This document shows positions 4,044 to 5,681 of a stretch of 5,681 bases of DNA, in pieces. The notes below the pieces were generated by a model. It ran no database searches and had not been told where the DNA came from. It was given only the letters and a program-made list of their open reading frames with translations. Numbering within the stretch: the stretch's first letter is position 1; every line of letters begins with the position of its first letter. Made by a program: the position numbers and the translations under genes. The DNA lies in assembly GCA_020027365.1 (NCBI GenBank), contig JAHRAJ010000067.1, positions 1 through 5,681 of the forward strand, written 5' to 3'. The stretch is from Cenarchaeum sp. (GTDB taxonomy: Archaea > Thermoproteota > Nitrososphaeria > Nitrososphaerales > Nitrosopumilaceae).

Positions 4044-5675
4044 TTATTTTCCGTCTTTGATGTCCATCTTGCGGATCTTGCGGTTGTACGCCACGCCAAA
4101 CCTGTGCGCCTCGTCCCTGGCGTGCTGCAGCAGCCTCAGCGAGTCCTCCGAGCGGGGAATCACCACGGGGTCTTTGCGTCCGGGCAGGAACACCTCTTCG
4201 TTCTCCTTTGCAAGCGATGCGCACGCCATCCTGCCGGCACAGCCCAGCGCCTTTAGGGCGTCGACCGCAGAGTGCAGCTGTCCCTTGCCGCCGTCTATCA
4301 GGACGAGATCCGGAAGCCCGGATCTTTTTTTGCCCCTTTTGCCGCCTGCCTCCTCCTCCTCCAGCAGCCGGAGATACCTGCGCTTGACCACCTCGCTTAT
4401 CATGGCATAATCGTCGCGTCCCCTGACGTGCCTTATGCGAAACCTGCGGTACCCCTGCCGGTGCGGCCGTCCGTCGACAAACCTAGACATTGCGCCCACG
4501 GCAAACGCCTCGCCGTGGTTGGATATGTCAAAGCACTCGATCACCTGCGGGGGCTGCGGCAGCCCGAGGTGTTTTTGCAGGCCGGCCGCGGCCGGATCGC
4601 CGCCCATCTCGTGCACAAGCTCGACGTTGCGCAGCAAGAGATCGATCATCTGGCGGTGCCTGCCCCGACGTGGCACCGATATCCCGACCTCAAAGCCCGC
4701 ACGCTCCGAGAGCATCTTGGACAGCATCTGCAGGTTGTCGGGCTGCGTGCTCACAATGACGCGCGGCGGGATTTTGCGGGTCGTATAGTACTGGTATAAA
4801 AAGTTGCCAAAGGTGTTGTCCGCCATGACGTCAAACCCAAACTTGTCGCTGTCGCGGATGACCCCGTTTATCTTGCGAAACGTCATGACCACCGCGTGCT
4901 GGTCACGGACGGATATCCCGAAATACTCCTCGTCGGATCCGGTGACATAGTCCATCTTCTGGCTCGCCTGCAGGCCGTCCAGCCGCCGGAGGGTGTCACG
5001 CATCTCGATGGCCCGCTCAAAGTCAAGCGAGTCCGATGCCTCGCGCATCTGGGACGCCAGCTTTTGGACAAACACGCCCATCTGATCCCTGCCCCGCAGG
5101 ACGTCCTCCAGGTCGGACACGTGGTTGGCATATCGCTCCTGCGCGCCGGCAAACTCGCAGGGCCCCTCGCAGTTGCCCAGGTGGTATTCAAGGCACACCT
5201 TTTTGGGCAGCGTCTTGCATATCCGGATTTGAAACGCCTTGCGGAGCGATCCTATCGTGAGCAGTTTGGAGCTGCCGCGTGTAAACGGCCCAAAAGTCCT
5301 CCCTTTTCCGACAAAGCTGCCGTCGCGGGTCCTGCGCGCCACCAGCAGCCGCGGGTACCTCTCGTTGCTGAGGCGCAGGTACGTGTACCTCTCCTGGTCC
5401 TTTAGCTCTATGTTGAAGCGCGGCCTGTACTTTTTGATCATGTTGGACTCTAGTATGAACGCCTCGCCCTCGTTGTCGGTGATCACAAACTCGATGTCCG
5501 CTATGTTTTGCACAAGCTTGCCAGTCTTGTAGTCGACGTTTTTTCCAAAATACGACCGGACGCGGTTGCGCAGGTTTTTGGCCTTGCCCACGTATATGAC
5601 CTCCCCGGACGCGTCCCTCATGAGGTAAATCCCGGGATGCGCCGGAATGCGGGATCCGGGGATTGAGAATGTCAT
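4044..5675 (-). CDS. uvrC: excinuclease ABC subunit C (UvrC), lacking the C-terminal helix-hairpin-helix domain
   Basis: Makes both incisions around a DNA lesion after UvrA/UvrB recognition. The 543 residues run: GIY-YIG nuclease domain (13-~95; G15-I16-Y17, Y28-V29-G30, R38, metal ligand E76, N88) for the 3' cut; cysteine quartet C153, C161, C169, C173, corresponding to the Fe-S-binding cysteines described in E. coli UvrC; UVR domain for UvrB contact (~200-238); RNase H-like nuclease (~375-527) with the D-D-H triad D383 (ECFDISN), D461 (LIDGGKGQL) and H524 (RDEAHRF) for the 5' cut. The protein ends 19 residues after H524, whereas bacterial UvrC (~600 residues) continues into tandem HhH DNA-binding motifs. 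The start MTFSIPGSRIPAHPGIYLM fits the family, but only six bases precede it, so an upstream start and the promoter cannot be checked. Confidence 0.97.
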   Translation of the reverse strand: MTFSIPGSRIPAHPGIYLMRDASGEVIYVGKAKNLRNRVRSYFGKNVDYKTGKLVQNIADIEFVITDNEGEAFILESNMIKKYRPRFNIELKDQERYTYLRLSNERYPRLLVARRTRDGSFVGKGRTFGPFTRGSSKLLTIGSLRKAFQIRICKTLPKKVCLEYHLGNCEGPCEFAGAQERYANHVSDLEDVLRGRDQMGVFVQKLASQMREASDSLDFERAIEMRDTLRRLDGLQASQKMDYVTGSDEEYFGISVRDQHAVVMTFRKINGVIRDSDKFGFDVMADNTFGNFLYQYYTTRKIPPRVIVSTQPDNLQMLSKMLSERAGFEVGISVPRRGRHRQMIDLLLRNVELVHEMGGDPAAAGLQKHLGLPQPPQVIECFDISNHGEAFAVGAMSRFVDGRPHRQGYRRFRIRHVRGRDDYAMISEVVKRRYLRLLEEEEAGGKRGKKRSGLPDLVLIDGGKGQLHSAVDALKALGCAGRMACASLAKENEEVFLPGRKDPVVIPRSEDSLRLLQHARDEAHRFGVAYNRKIRKMDIKDGK

Positions 5676-5681
5676 TTCGTC

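Noticed and set aside
864..4046. CCCCTCATTTA shared before the DHH gene (864-874) and after the cupredoxin stop (4036-4046)
   Set aside because: It is an 11-bp match with different contexts (promoter versus convergent 3' ends); likely chance.

Overview
This window most likely comes from a GC-rich member of the Nitrososphaerota (Thaumarchaeota, ammonia-oxidising archaea), and a Cenarchaeum symbiosum-like lineage would fit. This is inference from four things: an amicyanin-type cupredoxin of the kind these archaea use heavily, an archaeal-style DHH phosphoesterase, frequent ATA (Ile) and AGG (Arg) codons despite high GC, and TATA boxes centred 24-26 nt upstream of start codons. That spacing implies leaderless mRNAs. 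No rRNA, tRNA, CRISPR array or mobile element was found.

Layout, left to right. Positions 1-846 (minus) hold the first 282 residues of a DHH-family phosphoesterase that runs off the left edge; its first ~105 residues form a histone-H1-like Lys/Ala/Arg tail with a perfect 36-bp tandem duplication. Positions 1053-1241 (minus) encode a 62-residue protein of unknown function. A 245-bp divergent intergenic region with a palindrome and a G-quadruplex motif separates it from citrate synthase (1487-2665, plus). Citrate synthase converges with a second small minus-strand gene (2662-2868), and the two stop codons overlap in one CTAG. Positions 2875-3262 are a gene-poor, GC-rich region with a short-loop G-quadruplex motif, a G10 run and several palindromes. 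It precedes a membrane-anchored blue-copper protein with a charged coiled-coil stalk (3263-4024, plus). That gene converges with uvrC (4044-5675, minus), which fills the rest of the window.

The genes do not form one pathway. Citrate synthase is central carbon metabolism, the cupredoxin is extracytoplasmic electron transfer, UvrC is nucleotide excision repair, and the DHH protein is probably a nuclease or nucleotide phosphodiesterase. Each appears to have its own promoter.

The strongest non-routine observation is that the two small minus-strand genes on either side of citrate synthase look like paralogues. By hand they share about 16 identical positions over ~47 residues, including an FYD motif, and their upstream regions also share blocks (GTCTA, then a TATA-like box plus GATCGC at matching distances). 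I know of no function for this family. Other points of interest are the H1-like tail on the DHH enzyme, G-quadruplex motifs upstream of both plus-strand genes, and a UvrC that stops just after its nuclease domain without the usual helix-hairpin-helix tail.
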